From Mallotus nudiflorus (taxonomy: Eukaryota; Streptophyta; Magnoliopsida; Malpighiales; Euphorbiaceae), in assembly GCA_947683625.1 (NCBI GenBank), contig CANTUR010000536.1, forward strand, positions 62,001-126,000: a stretch of 64,000 nucleotides of DNA. The letters are read 5' to 3'. A model generated the notes under the pieces. It was given only the letters and a program-made list of their open reading frames with translations, had not been told where the DNA came from and searched no databases. Below are positions 21,924 through 34,597 of the stretch, piece after piece. Positions within the stretch are counted from its first letter, which is position 1. Every line of letters starts with the position of its first letter. The position numbers and the translations under genes are program-made.

Positions 21924-22000
<77 letters not shown>
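21924..22000. repeat. (TA)n microsatellite, about 38 units
   Basis: A 77-base uninterrupted ta alternation. An open stretch running through it encodes only Tyr-Ile repeats and is not a gene. Confidence 0.98.
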
Positions 22001-22001
<1 letters not shown>

Positions 22002-22518
22002 TTGCTCTCTTTTTTTTTACAGGATTATTATAATCTCATTAAGAATCTAGCTATTTTTTTAGATAAAAAAATGAACCAGTCATTTATTGAAAAAAGATAT
22101 ATCTTAATAAAAATATAATGTAAATAAAATTATAATTGAAAAGCACTACCACTTAATAATTTTAATTAGTTATAAATAAATTCTTATATCTTTAAATAAG
22201 TCCAACTGTGGAAATATTATCATAATTTTTACGATGTAGTAAGACTTAAAATTAGTAAAGGAATACAATCTCACAAAATGTAAAAATTTTATAAAGAAAA
22301 AATCAAAAATTTCACAAAAGAATAGCAAACAAATTAAATATTTGTATTTATTAAATGTAAAAAATAAATAAAATAAAAATAAATAATTAGATATGACAGT
22401 TGATTTAAGAGATAATTAATGGTGAAAACAAAAATATTTAAAGAAAAATAAAGAAAAAAAATTTAGTTATGTTAATAGACCATTATTTTATGTTGTTTTT
22501 TCATATACATTTTATTTC
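22001..22518. other. AT-rich left flank of the Tat element
   Basis: Unremarkable AT-rich DNA up to the LTR boundary. I could not find a 5-bp target-site duplication shared with the right flank at 57662. Confidence 0.5.
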
Positions 22519-22923
22519 TCGATAACTTGTTTTTGAAATCTCCGAGTTTAAGCCCTATAAGGAATCAAATAAGGGTAAGGTGAAAGTGGAAAAAATCCCC
22601 ACAAACCCTCTGATATCTAAGTCATATAATATGGAGAGAAAATTTAGAGAGATAAAGAAAGTAAAGAGTATAAGAGAATATAATGAATGAGAATGAGAGA
22701 TATAAGATCCTATTTATAAGGATAGTAATGTTTAAACCTGAGAGGAATATTATTCCTCTTTGATGAAGGTCCTGTGCCTATTTAGAGAGTATTTCTTCAT
22801 GTCCAAGAGTCTCCTTAATTGGGAATCCTTCTCTTATTCGGTTTAGACATTCTTCATCTGCAAGTAACTCCTATATATAAAAATAAACCCTTAATAAAAT
22901 AGGAATATATATATGGGGTATCA
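22519..22923 (-). repeat. 3' LTR of the Tat element
   Basis: Homologous along its length to 57265-57661, with shared words such as gagtttaagccctataaggaatc, tgcctatttagagagtatttct and ggggtatca. On the minus strand it starts TGATACCCC, matching the start of the second Tat-family LTR at 63657. The far end (tcgataac on the plus strand) is uncertain by a few bases. Confidence 0.88.
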
Positions 22924-22942
22924 AGAGTCCCCCTCGAAAGTA
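22924..22942 (-). promoter_or_regulatory. Polypurine tract of the Tat element
   Basis: On the minus strand the sequence TTTCGAGGGGGACTCT lies directly before the 3' LTR start TGATACC. The GAGGGGGA core is a typical plus-strand primer. Confidence 0.75.
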
Positions 22943-24057
22943 TGTTCAGATATTTATGTCCAATATATTTTGATCTAATAAGTTGAAAAGTTTATTCTTT
23001 TACTGGGAGAGAGAGAGAGACTGTGCATATGATTGCATTTGATGTAAAGGGGTGATCTGAGGTGGCCAGCCTCAGTCACGAAAAAATAAATGATGCTCAA
23101 TACCAAGTGTTAGAATCACTGTATCAGAATATCATACTCATGAAGTGCCAGTTGGACTTAGATGCGCAAATTCTTCAATAAAAGATGCTTAGTGTTACAA
23201 AAACAACTCGAGGGATTAACCCGTAAATATTATAGAAATGACCTGATGAAACCAACAATTACTGGAGTTTTGATGCTTGATTCATTAGAAGCGCAATCCG
23301 AGTGCCATAAATTCTTAGTGCATTAGAAGCGTGGCCCAAGTGCTGAACTTCAATACTATCGAAGCAACGTGAGGGTGCTAGCTTCAGTTACTGGACTTAA
23401 ATTTTCAACATGTTAAAAGTATGGCCCGAGTGTCGAACCTTAGTATAATTGAAGCAACTTAAAGGTGCCAGCTTCAATCATTGGACTTAAATTCTCGATG
23501 CATTAGCAATGCAGTCCAAGTGCCGAACCTCAGTATTATCAAAGCGACCTAAGGGTGTTAGCTTCAGTCATTAGACTTAGATTCTCAATTCATTAAAAGC
23601 ATGACTCGAATGCTAATAAAAGGGACAGCTGGCAGCGGGATGAGTGGGATTATCAATTGCCATGTCTTTTGACATTCTTTTGAATTTTGAATTGTGTAAT
23701 TGTCACGTTTATTTATATGTCAAAAAATAAGATATTTTAGCTGCCATAATGATAAATTCTCGATTAATGGGCTTTTCTTTTGCCCGGAATACCCTTGATG
23801 CTGTATGAGAGAGGTGTAAGTAACCATGAGGGCAGTAGTGGTCATTTTAAAACCTTCCACTCCTTCTTAAATAGGCCAATCCTTTTGTTAGCCTCACTTT
23901 TGCCTCTCTGTTGTCTTTTGCTTTCTAGTTTTCCTTTTAAGTATTTGTCTACTCTTACATCCTTTGCGTTTTCTACAATCTTGCATTCTTCCTTTCTCTT
24001 CCAATTGAAGTTTCTTTCCCTTTTTTTCTTCTTTCTTTGTTTTTGTTCAATAGGATC
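22943..24057 (-). other. Tat 3' untranslated region between extra ORF and LTR
   Basis: About 1.1 kb without coding similarity apart from the 90-bp tandem array listed separately. A GAGA run lies at 23010-23020. The pyrimidine-rich segment 23840-24050 holds overlapping open frames on both strands, which I attribute to its biased composition. Confidence 0.6.
23283..23615. repeat. 90-bp tandem repeat array, about 3.5 units
   Basis: Units start with cattagaagcgtgg (23321), tgttaaaagtatgg (23411), cattagcaatgcag (23501) and cattaaaagcatga (23591), a constant 90-bp step. A shortened unit begins at 23283. Each full unit keeps the order cattaraagc, gtgc(c)gaac, agta(t)tat, gaagc, gtgctagcttcagt and ggacttaaattctc, with about 15-25% differences. 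It lies in the Tat 3' untranslated region, a place where this lineage is known to carry tandem arrays. Confidence 0.9.
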
Positions 24058-25940
24058 TATGGCTCCATAAGAGTAAATTAGTTTAAACCTTTTCATATCT
24101 AGGATTAATGATAATATGCTCAAATGGTATAGAAGGCATTTTATCATTCCTCAGGATTTTACTTTACACACTGTAATAAGAATTTCAAGGCTCATACCCC
24201 TCTTTTAGATTAGCAGAAACTAGTCATATACTTCAATCGGTTAGAAGGGGGGTTGAAATTTCCCTTAGATCTTTTTGTTAGGAGCTTCTTGAATAGATAC
24301 AATATAGCCCCCGGCCAACTTTAACCTAACAGTTATCGGATCTTAACCGAGTTTATAGAGTTGATGTATAGGGAGGGTAGAGAGTCAGATCTAGATGTTC
24401 TCTGGTATATATGTAGTTTGAATAAGAAAAAGGGCAAGCTGATATTTTCTTTATCAGTTGTTTTGAACCATAGCCTTTTAATTAAGTTTATAGACCTTTA
24501 CAAGAAATGAAGGTATAGTTCTTTCATAATTGAGCTTCCATTGGATTTTATTAATATTCGGCAGATGTGGGTTGATGATTGCCAAAAGGTGAAGCATCCC
24601 ATAAAATTATCCTAAGAAGATACTAAATTGGTGTTGAGATTGCATATTCAGAGTATAGTTTAGGGAACATTTATTGAGAATTTATCTCAGAGATATCTTT
24701 GAAGAGTCTACCTTGAACGTATAGATGTTAATGGTAAGTTATGAGGTTATGAAGGTACTTTCTAACTTTTATTATTTTTTATTTGTAGATAGATGATTAT
24801 TTCACTTTTTTGAATGAAATCTTTTTATATAAGGAGCTAGAAGAGTAGGCAGCACATTAGAGTGAATAACCTGCCTAGGATGCAGAGACCCTAAAGGCTT
24901 GTGCTAATCCATGCTTAAGTGACAAAGGCAAAGCTGTGCTCAATGACACTCAGAAGGAAGCATCTGAACTTCTTAAGAAGCACTCCTAGAGTGTGGAGTT
25001 AGGTGACGAGGAACAGTTTGGGGAGGAGGTGTTTATTAAGTGTCCCAAGCTTGTTGGATGCCTAAATATGAAAAGATAGATCTTATCAAAGGTGAAGCCC
25101 TCCAACAACTCTAATTCGCAAGTTAGAGATCATTATACTGAGTCTTTATGGTTTCCAGATGACATTCAGAGGTGGCAAAATAAGGGAAAGAACGAGCTAT
25201 TCAACTCGTTGATTACCCATGCCTTAGAGGTAACCTATTTAATCTCAGTAGCAATAATCATTTCTATGGATGTCTCTGTATTTGATCTTTCTTTATATAT
25301 TTATCATATGGCTCAAAGGTTACTGCTGGTAAAGGGTAATCATTTCATCCTGTAGAGTGGGAATAATATCAAGGAGGCTGAGGTTAGGATAATTGCCATT
25401 AACTATGAGAAGAAGATGGATGCAACAAAACATGCCCTGGAGCTCGCTAAGACTGAGAGCGTAAAGTTCAAGTCAAAAATTGAAGCAAGCTTGAAAAAGG
25501 TCCAAGAGCTGGAGTATTGATAAGTTCAACTTACATCAAGGATCGAGACACAAGATGCTGAGCTCGAAACTTTGAAAAGGAGTTAGCCGATGAAAGGAAA
25601 TTTGGACGTGACGACTTGATAACTTATCAAAAGATGATGAAGGGATTTCTCAAGGCTTATAAATTATAGTGTCAGAAGGTACTATCGACTCAGTGTTCAG
25701 ATTTAGATTTCTTTGATCTGGATAAAATAACTCATAATGATCTAGCATGGTTGGCTACTATTATAGATGCAGTTGTTAAGTCTACTCTTAAGGATCCTTA
25801 AGCCATCATAAATAAATCTACTACCAAAGCTACTTCTTTCGGTGCCAAATCCACTTCGATCCCAAACCTCAGTCTTCAGAAGAAGTTGAACTCCATCCCA
25901 ATATTGGGATTATGCCTCCCAGGTCTGAGTCTGACTTGTA
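24058..25940 (+). pseudogene. Antisense extra ORF of the Tat element (Transposase_28-like, coiled coil)
   Basis: On the plus strand, opposite to gag-pol, a degenerate reading frame can be followed from an ATG at 24060 (MAP then a stop). The N-terminal half resembles the plant 'putative gypsy type transposon' domain (Pfam Transposase_28): EGGLKFPLDLFVRSFLNRYN, then IAPGQL, YRILTEFIELMYREGRESDL and LPLDFINIRQMW. The middle part is the open stretch 25092-25355 (SLWFPDDIQRWQNKGKNELF). The C-terminal part is rich in Lys, Glu and Leu heptads (KMDATKHALELAKTESVKF, KIEASLKKVQELE) and looks like a coiled coil. It has at least eight stops and several indels. The function of such ORFs is not established. 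Position between integrase and the 3' LTR, antisense, matches other Tat elements. Confidence 0.75.
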
Positions 25941-26029
25941 AAATACTTTTAAAGATTTATCCTTATAATGTAATATTTTAACTAATGAATAAAGTATTTT
26001 AATTTCTCAAACTTGCTAAACTCCGAATA

Positions 26030-27343
26030 TATTTTATTGATAATATTTCCTAAGGTTGTATAAGTTCTAGTATCAAGGTAGCTCTTTTCTATATTCATCC
26101 TTGATCTTGTATGCTCCCTTGGTCATCTTTTCAATGACTTGGTAAAGACCTTCCCAATTAGGTATGAGCTTGCTTATGCCAAAGTTGCCTTTTCTAATGT
26201 CAGCCCTTCTAAGTACCTAATCTCTGACTTTAAATTGCTTCAACTGGACATGTCTATTATGATGCTCCACGTTCCTCTATTTTTGAGCTTCCACCACAAT
26301 GGATGCTCGTTCTCTTCTCTCTTTAGGTAAGTCTAGGCATATTCAAGTGTTAATGTTATTGACTTCTCGATCTAGATTCTCGATTAATCGGTAGCTTACT
26401 GACTTAATTTCTACAGAGATTACAATATCCATCCTATAACTCAGTTTGAAAGGTATTTCACTTGTAGATATTCTAGGTGTTATTATATTAGCCCAGATGA
26501 CATTATTGAGTTCTTTAATCCAGTTTCCCTTTTTTTCATTTAATCTCTTCCTTAACTTTGCATGATGATCGTGTTGGTGACCTCTGTTTGGCCATTTATT
26601 TATTGATGAGCTACTGAAGTAAATCGAATCTTTATGTTAAGATCAGAGTAGAATCTTCTTAATTTCTCATTGTCAAATTGCTTTCCATTTTCTATTATCA
26701 AGATGTGGGGTATGCCGAATTTACAAATGATTTCCTTCTAATAAAGTGTTGAATCTAGGCTTCAGTGATGGTTGGGACAACTTTAACTTCTATCTGCTTA
26801 GTAAAGTGATCTATAGCCACAGTCAAGAACTTCTTTTATGAGGATGAAATAGGAAATGGACCTAAGATAACCATTCCCCATATTACGAATGACTATGGAC
26901 TCTAAATTAGATGTTGAGTATTAGAAGGCTTGTGATTGAGGCAAGCAAATAGATGACATTTGTGACATTCTTGAACTAACTTCTGAACATCTTAAGACAT
27001 GGTGGGCTAATAATAACCCTTGAGTAAAGCTTTTCTAATTAGCGAATGGTGAGATTCATGAGCTCCATAAATCCCTTCATGAATTTCCTTATGCACGTAA
27101 TTTCCTACCTCTAGTGATACACATTTAACCATGAATGTAAGAGGGATCTTCTGTAGAGTTCACCATTGCGTATGGAGTAGTGCATAACTTTTATTTTTAA
27201 CTATTGAGCCTTTAACTTATCCTGTGGGAGTACCCCATGCTTGAGATATTAAATGATCGACTTTATCTATTCTGCTAATTCTTAGATATCCATGATCTCT
27301 GCCTCCTCGATGCTTGGCTTCATTAATTTCTCAGTAAGCTTAA
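26030..27343 (-). pseudogene. Tat integrase and RT-IN linker remnant
   Basis: Minus-strand reading from 27343 gives the linker KPSIEEAEIMDI and LKHGVLPQDKLKAQ, then NGELYRRSL. The HHCC zinc region follows (HEGIYGAHESHHSLIRKALL, with stops, then QECHKCHLFA near 26950-27060), then the integrase core (WGMVILGPFPISSS, FLTVAIDHFTKQIEVK near 26780-26900) and the C-terminal SKLIPNWEGLYQVIEKMTKG block near 26110-26170 that closes Tat polyproteins. Many Trp positions are now stops. The linker piece sits immediately at the LTR insertion boundary. The RNase H region that should precede it is not found on the other side at 54066. Confidence 0.82.
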
Positions 27344-30300
27344 TGTAATATCCCGAGTTTTTAAATATTTTAATACTGCATCGGGATATGCAGTGTTAAT
27401 AATTTTTATATAATTATGATATTTTTTACGAGTTGATATGTATTTAAAACTTATTTTAATTATTGTATATTATTTTAAGTGCTTTACGTAAAATTTTTCC
27501 GAGAATACTATTTTCGGGAAAATTTTTACGTAAATTATTTATTATTAATTATATTAAATAGATTTCCGAATTTGCATGAACTCATATATATTTTTGAAGT
27601 ACTAAATAATGTATATATGTGTACTTATTTATTTAATTAGGGTTTAATTAATTACCCTAATACTTTTATTATTTATTATTAGTTTTAATATTATTTAATT
27701 ATTTTTTCTAAGTGTATTAAATTTAAAAATATTAAATTATATGTGTGTGGTGTATATTTAATGTGTGTGAGTTTATATTATTTTAATATATAGTGTAAAG
27801 TATATATATATACACATATACATTTAATATTTAAATAAAAAAATAAAGTTGATATATTTACGAAATTGCCATTCTTCCCTTCCCCTTCTTCCCGACCATC
27901 CCCATCCATTTTTCGATCGCTACCATCCCGTTTCTTACTGTCAGTGTGCCTCCTGGCGTGCCACCTCCTCCCTCCAGCTATTCCGCCACTTGCAGAGCCC
28001 CTTTCCGGCGTCAGAGGAGCTTGATTTCGCCGGAGAAGCCGAATTCATTCTCACCGTCGTTCATGGCGTTTCCAGCTACCATTTTTAACACCGCTGGTCT
28101 CTTTCTTCTCCTTGAGCTCTGGTGAGTGTGATTCCAAGCTTTATTTCACTTAAAATGGTCTAGATTTGCCTAGGTTTCGATTTTGTAATTTCGGCCATTT
28201 TAGGGTTCTTGATTTTTTGGAAATTTTAATTGATTGATTCATGAAAAATTCCTTCACAAATGTTGTTTCCCTTATCTTAATATTCATTGTGAATTTTTGT
28301 AGAATTTTTGGGAATTATTTTGATTTTTGGGTATTTTTGAATATTTTAATATTATTTTCTAATTTTCGAAAATTAATTAAATAAATTATGAAATTGTGTT
28401 TTATGATAAATATAGGTGTTGAAATGAATTATAGAAATTTATTTTGAATTTTTATGAATTTCTATGTATTTATTCTGAATTTAATTAGTTTATGTAATTT
28501 TGAGAAAATAGGGTTAATTGTGTTTTTAATTGAAATTAATTAGTTAATTGAGTTTAATTATTAATATTATTGATAAATATGTCGAGAAAATTAATTTTTT
28601 GCAATTATATGATTTTTGGTGAATTTTTGGAGTAATTTCAGTATATTTATATATATAGGGGTCTTTTGGTAATTTTACCCTAAATTGACTAAAAATGTAA
28701 TTAAATTGGTTTTAATAGTTATTTAAGGTATAAAAATGATTTATACAAATTATTTAGTATTTTTAATTAATTAAAACTATTTTTTATGAATTATTTTCAA
28801 TTATATATATAATATATGATTTTTCTAAATAAAATGAGTTTTATCGGTTTTTAATGTGTTTTAAGGTTAATTATGTAATTTCTACTTATTAAATGTATTT
28901 CTGTGTTATAAGGGCATTTTTGGTATTTTCATAATTATTCTGTGATTGTGGACCCCGGTCGGTAAACTGTAGTTTGGAGTCCGACCGAGGGGTTGTGGAT
29001 GTGTTTCTGTGTTTGTTTTTTGAAGTGTGTTTCTTTGCAGGGCCGACTCTACTCTTTGAGTAGAGAGATGTCCGTTTTACAGGGGAGGTTCTGTCGAATT
29101 TTTGGTAGAATTCTCGTAAAACGTCATGTCCGGTCGAATCCTAATTCTGATTCTGTGTCCAATATTCTAGATCGAGTTTCTAGGATTTTTTGTTAGGTTT
29201 ATTCTGATGTCTGTTATGTTTGTTTGTTTAGTTGCGCCGAGACCGAGGCCTAGTGGATCAGGCTCGTCGGACCCATCTCGAGGAGCGCACTAAGTGTGAG
29301 TTACTATTTTATATATATGTGCTCTAGGGTGCATGATTTAGAAATGTATGTTTTATTTTGATTAAATATGCATAAATGGTTTAATTATTACTTAAGTTTA
29401 TTTTTAGTTTATTTTTTGTTTATTTTCTATATATTTTTAAACTATATGCATGTCTTATTACTGAATTATGCTTAAAATATTTTTGAATATATTTCTAGCT
29501 TATTTTGTAATTATATTGGATTTATTTGACGTATATATACTTGAAATATACCTGATTTATTTTTGGTATATTTCTAGTATATATATGGTTTATGTTGCTA
29601 TTTTATTCAATTCATGCATCATTTACTTTTATGAATGTATGCTTTATATTTTAATGAAGGATATCAATAGAACGTGCTACCTAGTGGGCAGCACTAGGAT
29701 CAAGTGCGTACCGGTACGCTTATAGCACTTAGGCTATATTACTAACCAATTTGAGGATATTGATTGGAATTGATTTATCTGATGTGTGATGCGATTTAGG
29801 AGTGCGATTGCTGGAGCTCTATTGGCCAAGTGTCTCGGGGCCAATCACACTGACAATCAAACTGCTGGAGCTCGGTTGACTTAGTGTCTCAGGGCCAGTC
29901 TACTATCTAAATGGAATAAGTGAATATTTTGGAATAAGTGAGCCTGTGTGGCTAGAGCGTTGTCTGACACTGATTTGAGGTTGTGATTTTCTAGGGTTCT
30001 ATTTGATCCTTCATAAATAGTGATTTTCAATAAATATATAAAATGATTTTATTGCATCTATGTGTATTTGCTTGTATATATGCTTATTATATATATACTA
30101 TTGACTGTGTGCATTGGCATTTAGTATGCATGTATATATATTATAGTAATTCACTCAGTGAGGTCTGACTCCCCTCCGTTGACTATTTTTCAGGAGAGTC
30201 ATCGTCTTCAAACCTCAGTAGCAAGCCTGTACGCCGGATTTCTTCTGCCCCGGCTTCTTTATGTAAACTATTTATCTGAGTCTTGAGTTTTATTTTTATA

Positions 30301-30606
30301 ATCTAAACACTGCAGTAGTTGTAAATAAATTGTGAGTTTTATGTATTATATTTGTATGAGTTATATACTTTGAATATTTGAACTCGATTTGTATTAAAAG
30401 TTTACTTATATATATGAGACAGGGATTCGATTTAATTTCGTTTGATGGAAATATTATTTTGATATTTATGATTTTGTTTTCGCTGCATTAAGTGTTGTTA
30501 TTATTATTATTGTATGTTTTATTTTATTTTTAGGCTTGCTACGGGTTCCGGATTCGAAAGAATTCCCGTTCCCTAGCGCCGGTCATGACCCCTGTTTTGG
30601 GTCGTG
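27344..30606 (+). repeat. Tekay-family LTR copy 1
   Basis: It starts tgtaatatcccgag at 27344 and reaches gggtcgtga at 30606, three bases short of the usual gtgaca end allowing for the shared t. It then runs directly into the middle of copy 2 (tagtagcttaatc). The left flank is Tat coding sequence (cttaa next to the LTR). The right-hand target-site copy is missing, which fits loss by deletion. It contains the same TATA-like box, GC-rich islands and hairpins as the other copies. Open frames such as 27849-28088 and 28993-29196 are parts of these islands and not genes. Confidence 0.88.
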
Positions 30607-31425
30607 ATAGTAGCTTAATCTACCTCTTTGAATTTTTATCGAATTTTTAGGAATTATTTTGATTTTTGTGAATTTTTTATTATTTTATTAATATTTTCTA
30701 ATTTTCAAAAATTAATTAATTAAATTGTGAAATTGTGATTTATGGTGTTTATAGGTGTTAAAATGAATTTTATAAATTTATTTGTAATTTTTATGAATTT
30801 TATATATTTATTTGGAATTTATTTAGTTTATGTAATTTTTGGAAAATTAGGTTAATTATTTATTTTAGTGAAATTAATTGGTTAATTGAGTATATTTATT
30901 GATATTATTGAATTATATGTTGAGAAAATTAATTTTGAGTAATTATACTATTTTTGGTGAATTTTTTATTAATTTTAATGAATTTACGTAATTAGGGGTA
31001 TTTTGGTAATTTGACACTAAATTGGCTAAAAAATATAATTAAATTGGTTTTACTAGTTATTTGAGGTATAAAAATGATTTCTACAAATTATTTAGTATTA
31101 TTAACCAATTAACTATTTTTTCGTAAATTATTTTCAAATTATATATAATATACGATTTTTCTAAATAAATGGGTTTTTATTGATTTTTAGTAAGTTTTAG
31201 GGTTAATTACGTAATTTGGATTTATAAAATGTATTTTTTGTATTAAAGGGCATTTTCAGTATTTCTGTAATTATCCTGTGAATTGTGGACCTCGGTCGGT
31301 GAAATTGTAGTTTGAGTCCGACCGAGGGATTGTGTGGTTGTGAATTGTGTTTATTCTTGAAGTGTGTTTCTTTGCAGGACCAGCTCTACTCTTTGAGTAG
31401 AGAGATGTCCATTTTACAGGGGAGG
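30607..31425 (+). repeat. Tekay-family LTR copy 2, segment a (5' truncated)
   Basis: It begins inside the LTR at the tagtagcttaatctac position, about 910 bp from the normal start, and continues to the insertion point of copy 3 in acaggggagg. It resumes at 34598. The joined copy-2 length of about 2,323 bp equals the distance from this site to the LTR end in copy 5. Confidence 0.85.
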
Positions 31426-34400
31426 TGTCACGACCCAAAACAGGGGCTATGACTGGCGCTAGGGAACGGGAATTCTTTCGAATCCGGAACCCGTAGTAAC
31501 CTTAAAAATAAAATAAAACATGTAATAATAATAACAATATCAAATTTGCAGCGGAAATAAAAATCATAAATATAATAATAACATTTCCATCAACTGGATT
31601 TAAATCAAATCTCATCTCATATATATAAATCTTTTAATACAAATCCAGTTTCAAATATAATACAATATCTCACATAAATAAAATACATAAAATCCCACAT
31701 TTTAATTTACAACTACTGCAGTGTCTAGATTATAAAAATAAGACTCAAGTAAGTAATTTACACAAAGAAGCCGGGGCGGAAGAAATCCGGCGTACAGGCC
31801 TGCTACTGAGGTCTGAAGATGTTGACTCTCTTAAAAAATAGTCAACGGAGGGGAGTTAGACCTCATTGAGTGAATTACTATAATATATATACATGCATAC
31901 TACATGACAATGCATACAATCAACAGTATATATCTAATATGTATATATATACAGGCAAATACATACAGATGTAATAAAATCATTTTATATATATTTTACT
32001 GAAAATCATCGTTTATGAAGGATCACATAGATATCGCAACCTCGGAAACAGTGTTAGACAACACTCTAGCCAAACAGGCTCACTTAATCCAAATATGTCC
32101 ACTTAATCCATTTAGACAGTAGACTGGCCCCGAGACACTAAGTCAACCGAGCTCCAGCAGTCTGACTGCCTGTGTGATTGGCCCCGAGACACTTGGTCAA
32201 CCGAGCTCCAGCAATCACACCATCAATCATATCTCACATCACATAAATCAATCCATCCAAATCAATATCCACAAACAAGTTAGTAATTCAACCTACAATC
32301 TATCATCGTACCGATACGTACTCGGTCCTAGTGCTGCCCACTAGGTAGCACGTTCTATTGATATCCTTCATTAATAAATATAAAACATCCATTCATAAAA
32401 ATAAATGATGCATGAATTTAAATAAAATAACAACATAAGCCATATATATACTAGAAATATACCAAAAATAAACCAGGTATATTTCAAGTATATATATGTC
32501 GAATAAATCCAATACAATTACAAAATAAACTAAAATATACCAAAATATACACAAAAGCATTTTAAGAATAATTTAGTTATAAAACATGCATATAGTTGAA
32601 AATATACCAAAAGTAAACCTAAGTAATACTTAAATCATTCATGCATAGTTTATTAAAATAAAACATACTTTTCTAAAATATGCACCCTAAAACACATATA
32701 TATAAAATAGTAACTCACCCTAGTGCGCTCCACGAGATGGGTCCAACGGGCCTGGTCCACTAGCCCTCGGTCTCGGCGCAACTAAACAAGCAATAACGAC
32801 AGAAATTAGAATAAACCTAACAGAAAATCCTAGAATTCAATCTAGAGTATTAAACACAGAATTGAGATTAGGGTTTGACCGGATATCACGTTTTACGAGA
32901 ATTCTACCAAAAATCCGACAGAATCTCCCCTGTAAAATGGATATCTCTCTACTCAAAAGAGTAGAGCCGACCCTGCAAAGAAATACACTTCGAAAAACAA
33001 GCTCAACACTCAACCACAACCCCTCGGTCGGACTCCAAACTACAGTCTACCGATCGGGGTTCACAAACACAGAATAATTCAGAAAATACCAAAAATACCC
33101 TTAAATAATAGAAATATATTTCATAAGTAAAAATTACATAATTAACCTTTAAACACATTAAAAACCGATAAAAACTCATTTTATTAGAAAAACCGTATAT
33201 TATATATATAATTGAAAATAATTCACGAAAAATAGTTTCAATTAGTTAAAAATACCAAATAATTTATAGAAATCATTTTTATACTTTAAATAACTATTAA
33301 AACCACTTAAATTACATTTTTAGCCAATTTAGGGTAAAATTACCAAAATACCCCTATATATATAAATATACTCAAATTACTTCAAAAATTCACCAAAAAT
33401 TATACAATTATCCAAAATTAATTTTCTCAACATATTTATCAATAATATTAATAATTAAACTCAATTAACCAATTAATTTCAAATAAAAACACATTTAACC
33501 CTAATTTTCCAAAATTCCATAAACTTCAATAATTCAAAATAAATACATAGAAATTCATAAAAATTCCAAATAAATTCCTATAATTCATTTCAACACCTAA
33601 TTTAACCATAAAACACAATTTCATAATTTAAATAATTAATTTCCAAAAATTAGAAAATAATATTAAAATATTCAAAAATACCCAAAAATCCAAAAAATCT
33701 CCAAAAAATTCTAAAAAAATTCATATATGTAGATTAAGCTACTGGGATCAACATTTGTGAAGGGATTTTTCATGAATCAATCAATTCGAAGCTCAAAAAA
33801 ATCAAAAACCCTAATGTGACCGAATTGGAAAATTCGAAACCTAAGCAATTCTAGACCATTTCAGCTCAAATCAAAGCTAGAATCACACTCACCGAAGATC
33901 AAGGAGAAGAAAGAGACCGGCGGTGTCGAAAATGGTGGCCGGAATCGTTATCGACGGTGAGGAGAAGAAATTTCGGCCAAAAGAAGAAAAGAAGCTGCCG
34001 GCGCCGGAGAAGAAGGCTGCTGGCGGCGGGGAACGGCTGGGGACGACAGTGGCAAGCTGGGAGGCACACCGACGGTAGGGGATCGGCATGACAGACGGTG
34101 GTTGGTGGTGAGGGGGTGGTCGGGCGCGGGGAAGGAGAAGGAAGAAGAAAAAGAAAAAAGAAAAGAAAAGAAAAGAAAAAGAAAAAATAAAATAATAAAA
34201 AAATAATTTTAATAATTTAATAATAAATAAAAATAATTAAATAATAATAAATTAATAAATAAATAATAAAATATTAGGATAATATTAATTAAACCCTAAT
34301 TAAATAAATAAGTACACATAGGCTTTATTTAGTATTTTAAAAATACGTATGAGTTCATGCAAGTCCGAAAATATATTTAAAATAATTAATAATAAATTAT

Positions 34401-34592
34401 TTACGTGAAAATTTCCCCGAAAATGCGAGTCCCGGAAAAATTTTACGTAAAGCACTGTAAATAAGACACAGTAATTAAAATAGGTTTTAAATACATATCG
34501 ACTCGTAAAAATATCGTAATATATATACACAAATTATTAACACTGCATATCCCGATAGAGTGTAAAAATATTTAAAAACACGGGATATTACA
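31426..34592 (-). repeat. Tekay-family solo LTR copy 3 (reverse orientation)
   Basis: It reads tgtcacgacccaaaac at 31426 through cgggatattaca at 34592, the reverse complement of the family LTR, 3,167 bp. Flanking ggagg at 31421-31425 and ggagg at 34593-34597 is a perfect 5-bp target-site duplication. With only one LTR between the repeats, it is a solo LTR left by LTR-LTR recombination. It lies inside copy 2, in an exon-like island. Confidence 0.95.
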
Positions 34593-34597
34593 GGAGG

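Noticed and set aside
21862..22050. 62-codon open frame
   Set aside because: It is the Tyr-Ile translation of a (TA)n microsatellite.
23780..24147. Overlapping open frames on both strands (96 and 101 codons)
   Set aside because: Pyrimidine-rich composition opens both strands; no motif. It lies in the Tat 3' untranslated region.
28993..29196. Repeated open frames of 60-90 codons in LTR copies (28993, 32837, 47243, 51993)
   Set aside because: They share sequence only because they are copies of one LTR island; stops and starts vary and there is no domain.
27339..30617. cttaa on both sides of LTR copy 1 as a target-site duplication
   Set aside because: The right-hand cttaa is part of the normal LTR interior (agtagcttaatc in other copies) and is offset from the LTR end.
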